64,000 nt of DNA from assembly GCF_039543565.1 (NCBI RefSeq), contig NZ_BAABJZ010000093.1, positions 1 to 64,000 on the forward strand. Direction: 5' to 3'. This document shows, piece after piece, positions 8,565 to 15,758 of the stretch (position 1 is the first letter of the stretch; each line of letters starts with the position of its first letter). A program made the translations under genes and the position numbers. The DNA comes from Ferrimonas pelagia. Lineage in GTDB: Bacteria > Pseudomonadota > Gammaproteobacteria > Enterobacterales > Shewanellaceae. The notes beneath the pieces were generated by a model. The model saw only the letters and a program-made list of their open reading frames with translations, searched no databases and had not been told where the DNA came from.

Positions 8565-9329
8565 TCAGTTGTTTTTAAACTGATTGCTGAGATTGGAAAC
8601 AAATTTAGAGAATTTTGAACGATTCTCTTCGTCTCGGTTGTCGGATAGTAACCTCATAATGCCTACACAGATAGCAGTCCAACCAGCGATACCTAAAGCT
8701 ACGCCATCAAAGCTAGATTGCTTAAATAGGTCGGAATAAATTGAAATAATAAACACCACAACTTGAGCCATATCTTCTCCAGTATGAACAACAATATCAT
8801 TGAATAATTGTTGATAAGAAGTATTCTCAAGAAGCTTACACTGTATAAATGCTAAAATAGGGCCGCCGAGCAACCACAAGAGCGCGGTTCCTTTTATTGG
8901 ATACTTTCTTTCTTCAAAAGGAACAAATTGACTGGCAAGTGAATCAGAGTCCACCATTTGAGTATAGGAACCAGTTTGACTGTTTTTTACTGATATGACT
9001 TTCCAAATTTCATGGTTTTCGTTATTTGGTTTTCCCTCTACAAGAAGAAGTGTCAGCTTATTTCCTTGTCTTACTGAAAAGCTACTGTCTAAGCTAATGG
9101 GAAGTTCTTTACCATATAGATTAATCCAAACTTCAGTATAGTTGACAGTTGTTGAGCTAACGTGGACTGCTGTTTGGCCCCACTTCCCATCACCTTGATA
9201 GTAAGAATCACCACCAGAGCTACGAATTTTATTCTCTGAGTGATGCCTTACCTCTAATGCTTCACAATCAACAGAAATAAATTTGAGATCGTGTGTTTTG
9301 TCATTATATCTAGAAAGTAAATTAGTCAT
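8565..9329 (-). CDS. Membrane protein of unknown function, element cargo
   Basis: A 254-residue protein with a soluble N-terminal half (about 1-145, beta-rich, with the WINLYGKELPISL segment) and a membrane C-terminal half with likely spans near 150-170, 188-206 and 210-230, ending in a short charged tail. I recognise no family. It is the only gene in the element with no obvious transfer, integration or regulatory role, so it is the likely cargo; phage defence, immunity or entry exclusion are possible but unsupported. No Shine-Dalgarno sequence precedes the ATG. The codon overlaps (ATGA) the stop of a 67-codon open frame at 9326-9529, which could couple its translation, or the true start may differ. 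Transcription would end at 8264-8296. Confidence 0.7.
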   Translation of the reverse strand: MTNLLSRYNDKTHDLKFISVDCEALEVRHHSENKIRSSGGDSYYQGDGKWGQTAVHVSSTTVNYTEVWINLYGKELPISLDSSFSVRQGNKLTLLLVEGKPNNENHEIWKVISVKNSQTGSYTQMVDSDSLASQFVPFEERKYPIKGTALLWLLGGPILAFIQCKLLENTSYQQLFNDIVVHTGEDMAQVVVFIISIYSDLFKQSSFDGVALGIAGWTAICVGIMRLLSDNRDEENRSKFSKFVSNLSNQFKNN

Positions 9330-9675
9330 ATTATATCAAGAGCTATGAAGTGATAATGATATATGATCGCTGAGACACCATATGAGATCAAGTTGTACGC
9401 GAGAGAATTTGAATCCCATTCACTTTGGTGAAAAAGTATACTTTGATAGATAGGTGCCACCACTTTTTGTAACAGCAAAGGTTCCGTGTTGTTGTCATTA
9501 TGTTTGATCGGCCGTGGCCGCCCACACACTGGTACAGTGTTTTAGTGGGCTAAAGCGCTGCTCTGTCGATCAGTGCTTAATAAAGCGCTGTCGCGCATAT
9601 TTTGAAAGCAGAAGGACAAGTTGGTTTACACCTTTCAGTTATTGCCTGAGTTAAGATAAAAGAAAAGGCAATATT
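9330..9675. other. Noncoding region upstream of the relaxase, with candidate oriT
   Basis: A 67-codon frame (9326-9529, minus strand) lies here, but it has no recognisable product and I do not annotate it as a gene. The right half holds a compound hairpin and a direct repeat described as a candidate origin of transfer. Promoters for the divergent cargo and relaxase genes should also lie here, but were not resolved. Confidence 0.55.
9511..9600 (+). other. Candidate origin of transfer (oriT) of the element
   Basis: A compound stem GCCCAC (9520-9525) ACACTG (9526-9531) / CAGTGT (9535-9540) and, after a TTTA bulge, GTGGGC (9545-9550). It is followed by two copies of TAAAGCGCTG at 9551-9560 and 9581-9590. 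It stands directly upstream of the MobV-like relaxase, as oriT does in pMV158-type plasmids. The AGTGTTTTA on the 3' side of the inner stem loosely resembles the pMV158 nick region (TAGTGTG/TTA, from memory). Position and structure support the call; there is no direct proof of nicking. Confidence 0.45.
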
Positions 9676-10713
9676 GTGGCTGCTTATATATCAGTTAATG
9701 CAAAATATTACAAAGACAGTAATAAGAATTTGTTTGGGCACACTGAAAGAACCCATGCTAAAATTCAAAATGCTAAAAGTGAACTCTTAAGTAACAACTT
9801 CTACTCTTATGGGGCACCTATCCCTGATTTATATGAGCAAACTAAGTTAGAGGTTGAGCGAGTAAAAGGGAAGAAACTCCAGAAGAACTCGAATACAATT
9901 GTCGACTTTGTTATTTCTTTTGATCGAGAACTTTGTAATTCGATCATCAAAAAAGAAGGAAGGATGTATTTCGAAAGGGAGTTTAAGGTACGCCTTAATA
10001 AGCTGCAATCTAAGGTAAAAGAAAAGTTTGGATTAACTCCGATTGGATTTGTGTTTCATGCCGATGAAGGTCATGAGGACAAGGATGGTCTATGGAAGGA
10101 GAATTACCATGCTCATGTCTCTTTCTTCAATTATGATTTCGATACTAGGACTGCTCCCCTCCGCATAATGGCTAAGAAAGGGCAGGATTCACCATGGGCA
10201 CGAGTTCAAGATCTTGCCGCATTAGAGTTCCTAGACTTAGGGTTCAAACGAGGAGTGTCGAAAGAAAAAACCAGAAAGGAACATCTAGAGAAAGAGCAAT
10301 ACATAAAGCGTAAGCATGATGAAATGATAGAAACAAATGATCAGCTACAAAGAGATATAGCGGCTTCTAGAGAGTACATTAAGCACGAAGAAGAAAAACA
10401 CCTAGAAGAAATGAGGAGAGTAACCGAAGCGGCCAAAAGCGTATACAAGTCAACACCTGCCATATTATCTATATCGAAAGTTCTGTCTGTTCTCTGCGAG
10501 AATGTGGCAACACGGAAAGTCTTAGAGTTTGCGATACGAAGGTTAAACGAAGACGAGCAGGACAGAGCCAAGTTTATGGTTGATGTTTGTTTATCTACAC
10601 AGAATAAGAGTAATGTTTTTGGAAGTGGCCTTAGAGCTAAAGCCTTGGCAAGCCGCATCGTTAAGATAGCTAAAGATGAGCAGCCCAACATGAAGTTGGA
10701 GTTAAATGGTTAG
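9676..10713 (+). CDS. MobV (Pre/Mob) family relaxase
   Basis: A 345-residue protein starting at GTG with AAAAGG upstream. It carries the hallmarks of MobV relaxases such as MobM of pMV158: His22 in GHTER (family motif HNxR, where His22 is the DNA nucleophile in MobM), and a metal-binding motif III reading FHADEGHED then NYHAHVSF (His145 and His147), close to the family pattern HxDExxPHxH with an insertion. After residue 190 it becomes a charged coiled coil rich in Lys and Glu, as is usual for the C-terminal part of Mob proteins. It would nick one strand at oriT and start transfer, using the conjugation pore of a helper element. It is convergent with the DUF3987 gene. Family assignment is from motifs only. 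Confidence 0.75.
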   Translation: MAAYISVNAKYYKDSNKNLFGHTERTHAKIQNAKSELLSNNFYSYGAPIPDLYEQTKLEVERVKGKKLQKNSNTIVDFVISFDRELCNSIIKKEGRMYFEREFKVRLNKLQSKVKEKFGLTPIGFVFHADEGHEDKDGLWKENYHAHVSFFNYDFDTRTAPLRIMAKKGQDSPWARVQDLAALEFLDLGFKRGVSKEKTRKEHLEKEQYIKRKHDEMIETNDQLQRDIAASREYIKHEEEKHLEEMRRVTEAAKSVYKSTPAILSISKVLSVLCENVATRKVLEFAIRRLNEDEQDRAKFMVDVCLSTQNKSNVFGSGLRAKALASRIVKIAKDEQPNMKLELNG

Positions 10714-10717
10714 CACT

Positions 10718-10855
10718 TGGACAAACGGTACATTCGATACAAACCCCATTAGGTAGGGACGTAAGGCTAAACATACGGAAGGCCAAACAAACAGTTTGGC
10801 CTCGAGCTGTATCATGGCCTCCACCCTATGGGGATGGGATTGGAGCGTTTGTCCA
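10718..10855. repeat. Nested inverted repeats between convergent relaxase and DUF3987 genes
   Basis: Outer arms TGGACAAACG (10718-10727) / CGTTTGTCCA (10846-10855), middle arms CCCCAT (10744-10749) / ATGGGG (10828-10833), and an inner hairpin AGGCCAAAC (10780-10788) / GTTTGGCCT (10794-10802) with a five-base loop. It fills the intergenic space almost exactly. The inner hairpin could stop transcription from both sides but lacks a U-tract. Confidence 0.6.
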
Positions 10856-10860
10856 CTTTG

Positions 10861-12153
10861 TCACAGGGGGAGCAATTGCACACGACAGCTATTGTTTTTT
10901 CCCCTAATAATATTCACCTTGTTTTTATGCTGAAGATAATCAAGAGCAGCTCTACGTTGTTTTGCTGGAATTCTTCTCTTGAACTTCTGGTTAAGCTCAG
11001 ATGCATTGACGAAGTCTACACCAAGTTGCTTTTTTTCCAACAGGAAACTATAAATACTATCTGAATCATCTATAGCTCGTTGAGATTTAACTCTAGATGC
11101 TTCTAATCCCCAAAGGTAGTCAATACTTTCAAACCAGTAATCTATCCATGCATGTGCAGACCTTAGGTGTCTTTCCTTGATCGTCAATGAACAGTCGAAA
11201 ATTGCAAATAGCATAGAGAAGGTAATTAGTTTGTGGGGAGCCCTGCTTAGTAATGACTTTCTGGTTTCATCACCATCCACATCATGGATCTCTGGGATAA
11301 TTTGATCATAGTAGTCTTCAAAACAACGAGATACCACCATTTGAGTTGGGGCAGAATAAATGCCACACCACGAAATGATATCAGAGAGCTCTTGGGTGAT
11401 GACTTCTAGCTCTCCCACGGAAACTGGGCGAGGCCTGTATACAGTTTGGTTTCTCATGCCATAGCAAAATATATGGCGGTTTATATACCCATTGCTTTCG
11501 TCTACTTTTGAAGTTTTGTCGTGTAAGCCCTTTGGTGTCACATGGGCGAGGAGTACAACGTGAGCACCTGTGGAGGTAAGTTTATTGGATATACTCATAT
11601 TTCCAACAGTCTTTCCATCATGCACGATTCGTAGAGTACCAGAAAGTGTATTACCATCAGATTTGCCAACAGTCATTACTTTTTCATACTCTTCCTCAAC
11701 GATAAGTACTCGCTTATCTGAACGTTCATTTCCGTCTTCATCGATATCCGATATTTCTTTTAGTAGACCTTGACCAGATACAAGCCCATCCATCTGTTTT
11801 GCTGGTTCAATATTTGCGAGCTTACTTGCCGCCATCCAAAGGTCATTTGCAAATGTTTCCGAGACTCCTTTCCCCTCACCTGTCGGTGCTACCAATATTT
11901 GCCAGTGTGCATTGAGCTTTGTCTTGTGCTGTCCAAATTGCACAAAGAACGATTCGAATTGTGCCGCCGCACGAGCCAATATTGAAGCTATCAAGAATTC
12001 AGGTATTAACTGGTTACTGCGCCCAAAAGCATCAATAATAAACTGGAATAGTCCGTCTATACCTTCCTTTCGAAGTTTCGGAACTTTTACAACGTAATCA
12101 TCCTCAGTGAGTACATTGTTGGATGTCGTTTTGGTGCCATTTGAATTTGTCAT
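10861..12153 (-). CDS. DUF3987 P-loop protein of the integrated element
   Basis: A 430-residue protein with a Walker A-like motif APTGEGKG about 90 residues in and an acidic VLIVEEEYEK strand consistent with Walker B. The overall layout matches DUF3987 proteins, which are frequent in genomic islands and often linked to element replication or helicase-primase functions; the precise role is unknown. The ATG at 12153 is chosen over the upstream one at 12183 because it has GAGGG at the right distance and overlaps the AlpA stop as ATGA, indicating translational coupling with that regulator. The C-terminal 80 residues look like a winged-helix or HTH module (NASELNQKFKRRIPAKQRR). The strand and order suggest expression with alpA. 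Confidence 0.75.
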   Translation of the reverse strand: MTNSNGTKTTSNNVLTEDDYVVKVPKLRKEGIDGLFQFIIDAFGRSNQLIPEFLIASILARAAAQFESFFVQFGQHKTKLNAHWQILVAPTGEGKGVSETFANDLWMAASKLANIEPAKQMDGLVSGQGLLKEISDIDEDGNERSDKRVLIVEEEYEKVMTVGKSDGNTLSGTLRIVHDGKTVGNMSISNKLTSTGAHVVLLAHVTPKGLHDKTSKVDESNGYINRHIFCYGMRNQTVYRPRPVSVGELEVITQELSDIISWCGIYSAPTQMVVSRCFEDYYDQIIPEIHDVDGDETRKSLLSRAPHKLITFSMLFAIFDCSLTIKERHLRSAHAWIDYWFESIDYLWGLEASRVKSQRAIDDSDSIYSFLLEKKQLGVDFVNASELNQKFKRRIPAKQRRAALDYLQHKNKVNIIRGKNNSCRVQLLPL

Positions 12154-12338
12154 GATTGTACCCTCTTGTGGAATTTCCACCAATTAATAATATCGACTTT
12201 ATTCCAATAGAGTGCCCGTTCACCTAAAACAGTCCCCTTTGGAAAGTGATTTGATTTTCTCCAGCGCAGGAGAGTGCTGCGGCTAATACAAAGAAGTTTG
12301 CATACTTCATTTGTAGAGATTAATTCAAAGTCTTTCAT
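12150..12338 (-). CDS. AlpA-family (MerR-like HTH) regulator / candidate excisionase
   Basis: A 62-residue DNA-binding protein with a winged helix-turn-helix: ISTNEVCKLLCISRSTLL is the helix pair and the wing reads FPKGTVLGERALYWNKVDI. It matches the AlpA/Xis-like regulators that accompany P4-type integrases, where they activate integrase expression or act as recombination directionality factor. The start at 12338 has GGGAAAG upstream and removes a poorly conserved nine-residue extension. It overlaps the DUF3987 gene by four bases. It lies next to the large nested palindrome at 12388-12527, a plausible binding region. Confidence 0.75.
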   Translation of the reverse strand: MKDFELISTNEVCKLLCISRSTLLRWRKSNHFPKGTVLGERALYWNKVDIINWWKFHKRVQS

Positions 12339-12387
12339 AAGCTTTCCCGTGCTGAAGATGTGCATATGAAACCACAGACAGATATTT

Positions 12388-12527
12388 ATTCCAGTCTGGT
12401 TATATTGTGTTATGTATAGAATTGCTCGTAGCGCTTTAGTGGCGCGGCTTAGGGCTATACGTCATTTCGTATAGCCCTGAGCCAGAAGTCATTTTTCTTT
12501 TAATACATAACGGCATCAGACTGGAAT
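12388..12527. repeat. Three-level nested palindrome between integrase and AlpA genes
   Basis: Outer arms ATTCCAGTCTG (12388-12398) / CAGACTGGAAT (12517-12527), middle arms GTTATGTAT (12409-12417) / ATACATAAC (12503-12511) and a central hairpin AGGGCTATACG (12451-12461) / CGTATAGCCCT (12468-12478) with a six-base loop. All three pairs are perfect and properly nested. The sequence could fold as a long cruciform or as an RNA. Confidence 0.75.
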
Positions 12528-12613
12528 GAGGCGGTAATTTATTAAGCGGGAGTGAATTCGTGCCGCGCATTGAAGTGCTGACCGCGAAGCGGCCTGCGCT
12601 GAGATGGGTGGAA

Positions 12614-13843
12614 TTACATTTTTGCTGAAGTCAGTAATAGATCCGTCAAGGACTCCTGCGCAGATCTTCGTTCTTCAATGTAATCGTGTTTATCATATGT
12701 CTCGATTATTCTACCTTGAGAGTGATTCAATACACGTTCTGCTACATGTGGTGGGACGTTTATAGATGCAAGCAGGGTACGACATGACCTTCTCAAGTCG
12801 TGAATAGTGAAGTGCTCAATGTCTTCTTTCGCCATGACATTTATTTCAGGTCTAAATCCTTTGCTACATTGTTTACCAAATAGCTTTGCTAATGCATGGT
12901 TTAGTGTGCTCGAAGATATGTGACCATATTTACCAGACCTGCGGCTTGGGAATAGATACTCACTATCATAGGACTTAACCTTTAATTCATTGAGCATAGG
13001 CCTAACTTGGTTAGGTATTGCAACTCTAAAAGCTTTTTTGCTCTTGTTTCGTGTTGCTGGCAAAGACCAGATGCCCAACTCTAGGTCAAATTCTTCCCAC
13101 TTGGCCTCAATCAACTCCCTTTTGCGCACTCCTAATGTTAGTAGCAGACAAAAAGCGATGTAGTTATCTCGCGTAAACCTATCTTTGTTTGTTCTCAAAA
13201 CCCTGAACACTTTCTCGAGTTCAGTAACTCCAAGTGCTCGTGTTCTGCTTTCTTCTTTACCTCCGGCATGCATTTCCCGTAGGCACGATGCCGGATTCCG
13301 TTCACATAGACCCATGATCATCGCATGGTCAAAGATTTGTCTGGCGATGGACAGCGCATCATTACTGATCGTCGGTCTACCACTTTGTGTGATTTTCTGG
13401 AGCACCTTGAGGAGTTCATGGGGTGTTATGTCATTTGGGTTTCTATCGCCCAGTGCTGGTTTTAGTTCCTTTTTGTATATCCGAGTGGGAATCGAGGGTG
13501 TTTGGATGTGTTGAGCCTTGATAGCTATCCATTCATCAAAGACAGAGTCGAGCGTTTCGAATGCCCTGATGGCGGTGTATGGATTAGTTAGAGCGGGGTC
13601 TTTCCCTTGTCTTACGTCAATTCGTGCCTTAGCAGCTCTGTCATGTGCTTCATCTAACCCTATACAGTCAGCACGCTTGCCATATCGCCCGATTGTTATC
13701 TCTCTTCTTTTACCGTTTAACGTGTATCGGAAGATCCAAAAGCCTGAGCCCTCTGCTGACACACGGAAGTACACAGAGCGGCCTACAGCGTGTCGGCCAA
13801 TGACGCGGTTGGAGAGTAGTTTCTTAAGTTGAGAGTCTTTCAT
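12614..13843 (-). CDS. int: P4-type tyrosine integrase
   Basis: A 409-residue site-specific recombinase. The N-terminal part is the DUF4102-like arm-binding domain (RYTLNGKRREITIGRYG), followed by a SAM-like core-binding domain and the catalytic domain with the first Arg in LGVRKREL, the HDLRR box (His and second Arg), the LNHS His, and the nucleophilic Tyr within ETYDKHDY. It would insert and excise the element at the yicC attachment repeats. It lies 187 bases from the yicC end and is read in the same direction as yicC, with no terminator remaining between them, so read-through from yicC could add to its expression. The protein looks intact. Confidence 0.93.
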   Translation of the reverse strand: MKDSQLKKLLSNRVIGRHAVGRSVYFRVSAEGSGFWIFRYTLNGKRREITIGRYGKRADCIGLDEAHDRAAKARIDVRQGKDPALTNPYTAIRAFETLDSVFDEWIAIKAQHIQTPSIPTRIYKKELKPALGDRNPNDITPHELLKVLQKITQSGRPTISNDALSIARQIFDHAMIMGLCERNPASCLREMHAGGKEESRTRALGVTELEKVFRVLRTNKDRFTRDNYIAFCLLLTLGVRKRELIEAKWEEFDLELGIWSLPATRNKSKKAFRVAIPNQVRPMLNELKVKSYDSEYLFPSRRSGKYGHISSSTLNHALAKLFGKQCSKGFRPEINVMAKEDIEHFTIHDLRRSCRTLLASINVPPHVAERVLNHSQGRIIETYDKHDYIEERRSAQESLTDLLLTSAKM

Positions 13844-13857
13844 TGAACCAAAAAAAA

Positions 13858-13975
13858 ACGGTGACAGGATTGCGTCGCACGATAGAGCTTAAGGCTCATA
13901 TCTGCCACCTACCTGTCACCGTTCAGGTGACTCACTATGACTCAATCTGGTTCACTGTGAATCACTATTGATTCA
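13858..13975. promoter_or_regulatory. Candidate integrase/Xis arm-binding sites at the right end
   Basis: Between integrase start and right attachment repeat lie a perfect 11-base inverted repeat ACGGTGACAGG (13858-13868) / CCTGTCACCGT (13912-13922) and two related repeats, TGACTCACTATGACTCA (13928-13944) and TGAATCACTATTGATTCA (13958-13975). Such repeats beside an att core are typical of integrase arm sites; the CTGTCACC word also occurs at the left end (8419-8426). Confidence 0.5.
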
Positions 13976-14009
13976 CGTCAAGCTTATGAAAATAAAGGAT
14001 AAACCCTTA

Positions 14010-14050
14010 AAATTCAGAACTTGTGATGGTTTACTCGATGTTCTGAATTT
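14010..14050. repeat. Inverted core-type sites overlapping attR
   Basis: AAATTCAGAAC (14010-14020) is the exact reverse complement of GTTCTGAATTT (14040-14050), the latter being part of the attachment repeat. The pair may be two inverted integrase core sites; the spacer (19 bases) is longer than usual for a simple crossover region. Confidence 0.5.
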
Positions 14051-14051
14051 G
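14031..14051. repeat. attR: right attachment repeat, current 3' end of yicC
   Basis: The partner of 8315-8335 (20 of 21 bases equal). It starts with the yicC stop codon (TTA on this strand) and encodes the last six residues of YicC. The single difference is silent (ATC against ATT, both Ile). Confidence 0.9.
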
Positions 14052-14891
14052 CTCGCGCATCTGCTCAATTAGCACTTTCAGCTCCACCGCTGCGGCGGTG
14101 ATGTCGGCGCTGATGGACTTGGAGGCCAGGGTGTTCGCTTCGCGGTTGAACTCCTGCATCATAAAGTCGAGGCGACGGCCGACGGCGCCGCCTTTTTTCA
14201 GCACTTTGCGGGTCTCGGCCACGTGGGCGTCGAGGCGATCGAGCTCTTCGGCCACGTCCAGCTTCTGCGCCTGCAGGATCATCTCTTGCTCGATGCGCTG
14301 GGGATCCAGATCGTCCATCACTTCGGCTAGGCGGTCGGTCAGCTTCTGACGCTGCCAAGCCATGACTTCCGGCATGCGCGCGCGGACAAAGGCGGCTTGC
14401 TCGGTGATGGCGTCCAGACGCTGCTGGATCAGGGCTTCCATCGCCTGGCCTTCGGAGGCGCGGGCGGCAATGAAGTCGTCGGTCACGGTGTCGAACAGGC
14501 TCAGCAGATCTTTGCTGACGCCGTCCATGTCCTGCTCACCGGATTCCATCACGCCAGGCCATTTGAGTAGATCTACCAATTGGATCTGGCCAATGCCGGC
14601 CATGGTGTGCAGCTTGTTGGCCTGATCCACCAGCTGTTGTGCCAAGGATTCGTTCATCTGCAGGGTGTCGGTCTTCTGGGCCAGCTCAAACCGCAGGTTC
14701 ACTTCCACTTTGCCTCGGGCCAAACGCTTGCGCAGGCGCTCGCGTAGCACCGGCTCTAAGCCGCGAAACTGCTCGGGCAGACGCAGGTAGGTCTCCAGGT
14801 AGCGTTGGTTAACGGAGCGGATCTCCCAGGACGCGGTGCCCCAGTCGGCTTTAATTTCACCGCGGCCATAGGCGGTCATGGAGTGGGTCAT
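14031..14891 (-). CDS. yicC: YicC family endoribonuclease
   Basis: A 286-residue protein starting MTHSMTAYGRGE, as expected for YicC (usually about 287 residues), with a conserved C-terminus GRRLDFMMQEFNREANTL and SADIT. YicC proteins are RNA-cleaving enzymes linked to small-RNA turnover and stationary phase survival. It is divergent from rph, with the promoter region at 14892-15026. The last 21 bases are the integration site of the mobile element. Its C-terminus is fully restored by the incoming copy, but its presumed terminator is now 5.7 kb away. Confidence 0.95.
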   Translation of the reverse strand: MTHSMTAYGRGEIKADWGTASWEIRSVNQRYLETYLRLPEQFRGLEPVLRERLRKRLARGKVEVNLRFELAQKTDTLQMNESLAQQLVDQANKLHTMAGIGQIQLVDLLKWPGVMESGEQDMDGVSKDLLSLFDTVTDDFIAARASEGQAMEALIQQRLDAITEQAAFVRARMPEVMAWQRQKLTDRLAEVMDDLDPQRIEQEMILQAQKLDVAEELDRLDAHVAETRKVLKKGGAVGRRLDFMMQEFNREANTLASKSISADITAAAVELKVLIEQMREQIQNIE

Positions 14892-14987
14892 GATGGTGAC
14901 TCAGTTAGAAAAAATCCCGCTCAGTATAGCGAGTCCCCTTTGTCGTTAACACCGTCACTCTCGGTGGGATTGATGCGGATCAACCGC

Positions 14988-14993
14988 TATAAT
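14988..14993 (+). promoter_or_regulatory. Putative -10 box of the rph-pyrE promoter
   Basis: A perfect TATAAT lies 34 bases before the rph ATG, in the divergent yicC/rph intergenic space. No -35 at ideal spacing is obvious. Confidence 0.45.
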
Positions 14994-15026
14994 GGCGCCC
15001 ACTTCCCCAACTTCAGGTTCAACAGC

Positions 15027-15746
15027 ATGCGTTCGAACGGCAGAACTGCGGCCCAGCCGCGTCCAGTGACCATCACCCGTAATTTCACCGCTCACGCAGA
15101 GGGCTCGGTATTGATCGCCTTTGGTGATACCAAGGTGATCTGTACCGCCAGCGTGGAAGAGGGCGTGCCACGCTTCCTGCGTGGCAAGGGACAGGGGTGG
15201 ATCACCGCCGAGTACGGCATGTTGCCGCGGGCGACGCATAGCCGGAATAATCGCGAAGCGGCGCGCGGTAAGCAGAGCGGTCGCACCTCAGAGATCCAGC
15301 GTTTGATCGGCCGTAGCCTGCGCGCAGCGGTGGATCTGAAAGCCTTGGGCGAGCACACCATCACCATCGATTGTGATGTGATCCAGGCGGATGGTGGCAC
15401 CCGTACCGCGGCCATTACCGGTGCGTGTGTGGCGCTGATGGATGCCATCGATTACCTCAAGGTGACTGGCAAGCTGAAGATCAGCCCGCTGAAGCAGCCG
15501 ATCGCCGCCGTCTCCGTTGGTATCGTTAAAGGTCAGCCGGTGTGTGACTTGGATTACTCCGAGGATTCCACCGCCGACACCGATATGAACGTGGTGATGG
15601 GCGAGGATGGCCGCATCATCGAGGTGCAGGGCACGGCTGAGTGTGAGCCTTTCTCCTTTGAGGAGATGAACGCCATGATGGCACTGGCCAAAGACGGCAT
15701 TGCCGATCTGATCGCGGCGCAGAAAGCGGCCTACAATCAACAATAA
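15027..15746 (+). CDS. rph: Ribonuclease PH
   Basis: RNase PH trims tRNA 3' ends by phosphorolysis. The 239-residue product begins MRSNGRTAAQPRPV, matching the E. coli start (MRPAGRSNNQVRPV); the open frame extends further upstream but that part has no family similarity. It contains the family's GWITAEYGMLPR, the RNR/GRT-EIQRLIGRSLR segment and the phosphate-site region DCDVIQADGGTRTAAITGA, followed by DMNVVMGEDGRIIEVQGTAE. It is followed within 13 bases by the pyrE attenuator hairpin, so translation of its 3' end probably controls pyrE as in enterobacteria. Confidence 0.97.
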   Translation: MRSNGRTAAQPRPVTITRNFTAHAEGSVLIAFGDTKVICTASVEEGVPRFLRGKGQGWITAEYGMLPRATHSRNNREAARGKQSGRTSEIQRLIGRSLRAAVDLKALGEHTITIDCDVIQADGGTRTAAITGACVALMDAIDYLKVTGKLKISPLKQPIAAVSVGIVKGQPVCDLDYSEDSTADTDMNVVMGEDGRIIEVQGTAECEPFSFEEMNAMMALAKDGIADLIAAQKAAYNQQ

Positions 15747-15758
15747 TGACAAAATTGA

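Larger units (their letters stand above)
8336..14051. mobile_element. Integrated mobilizable element (about 5.7 kb) in the 3' end of yicC
   Basis: The boundaries are set by the 21-base direct repeats at 8315-8335 and 14031-14051. The insert is visibly AT-richer than its flanks and contains a P4-type tyrosine integrase at its right end, an AlpA-like regulator, a DUF3987 P-loop protein, a MobV-type relaxase and one unknown membrane protein. The incoming copy of the yicC end restores the YicC C-terminus unchanged. From memory, the 3' end of yicC is the known target of mobilizable genomic islands of the MGIVflInd1 type, which are mobilised by SXT/R391 ICEs. This element uses that site but carries its own relaxase, so it looks like a self-contained integrative mobilizable element. 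Confidence 0.88.

Noticed and set aside
9326..9529. 67-codon minus-strand frame upstream of the cargo membrane protein
   Set aside because: Its stop overlaps the cargo start, which is suggestive of coupling, but it has no clear ribosome site, no known motif, and overlaps part of the candidate oriT; not enough to call a gene.
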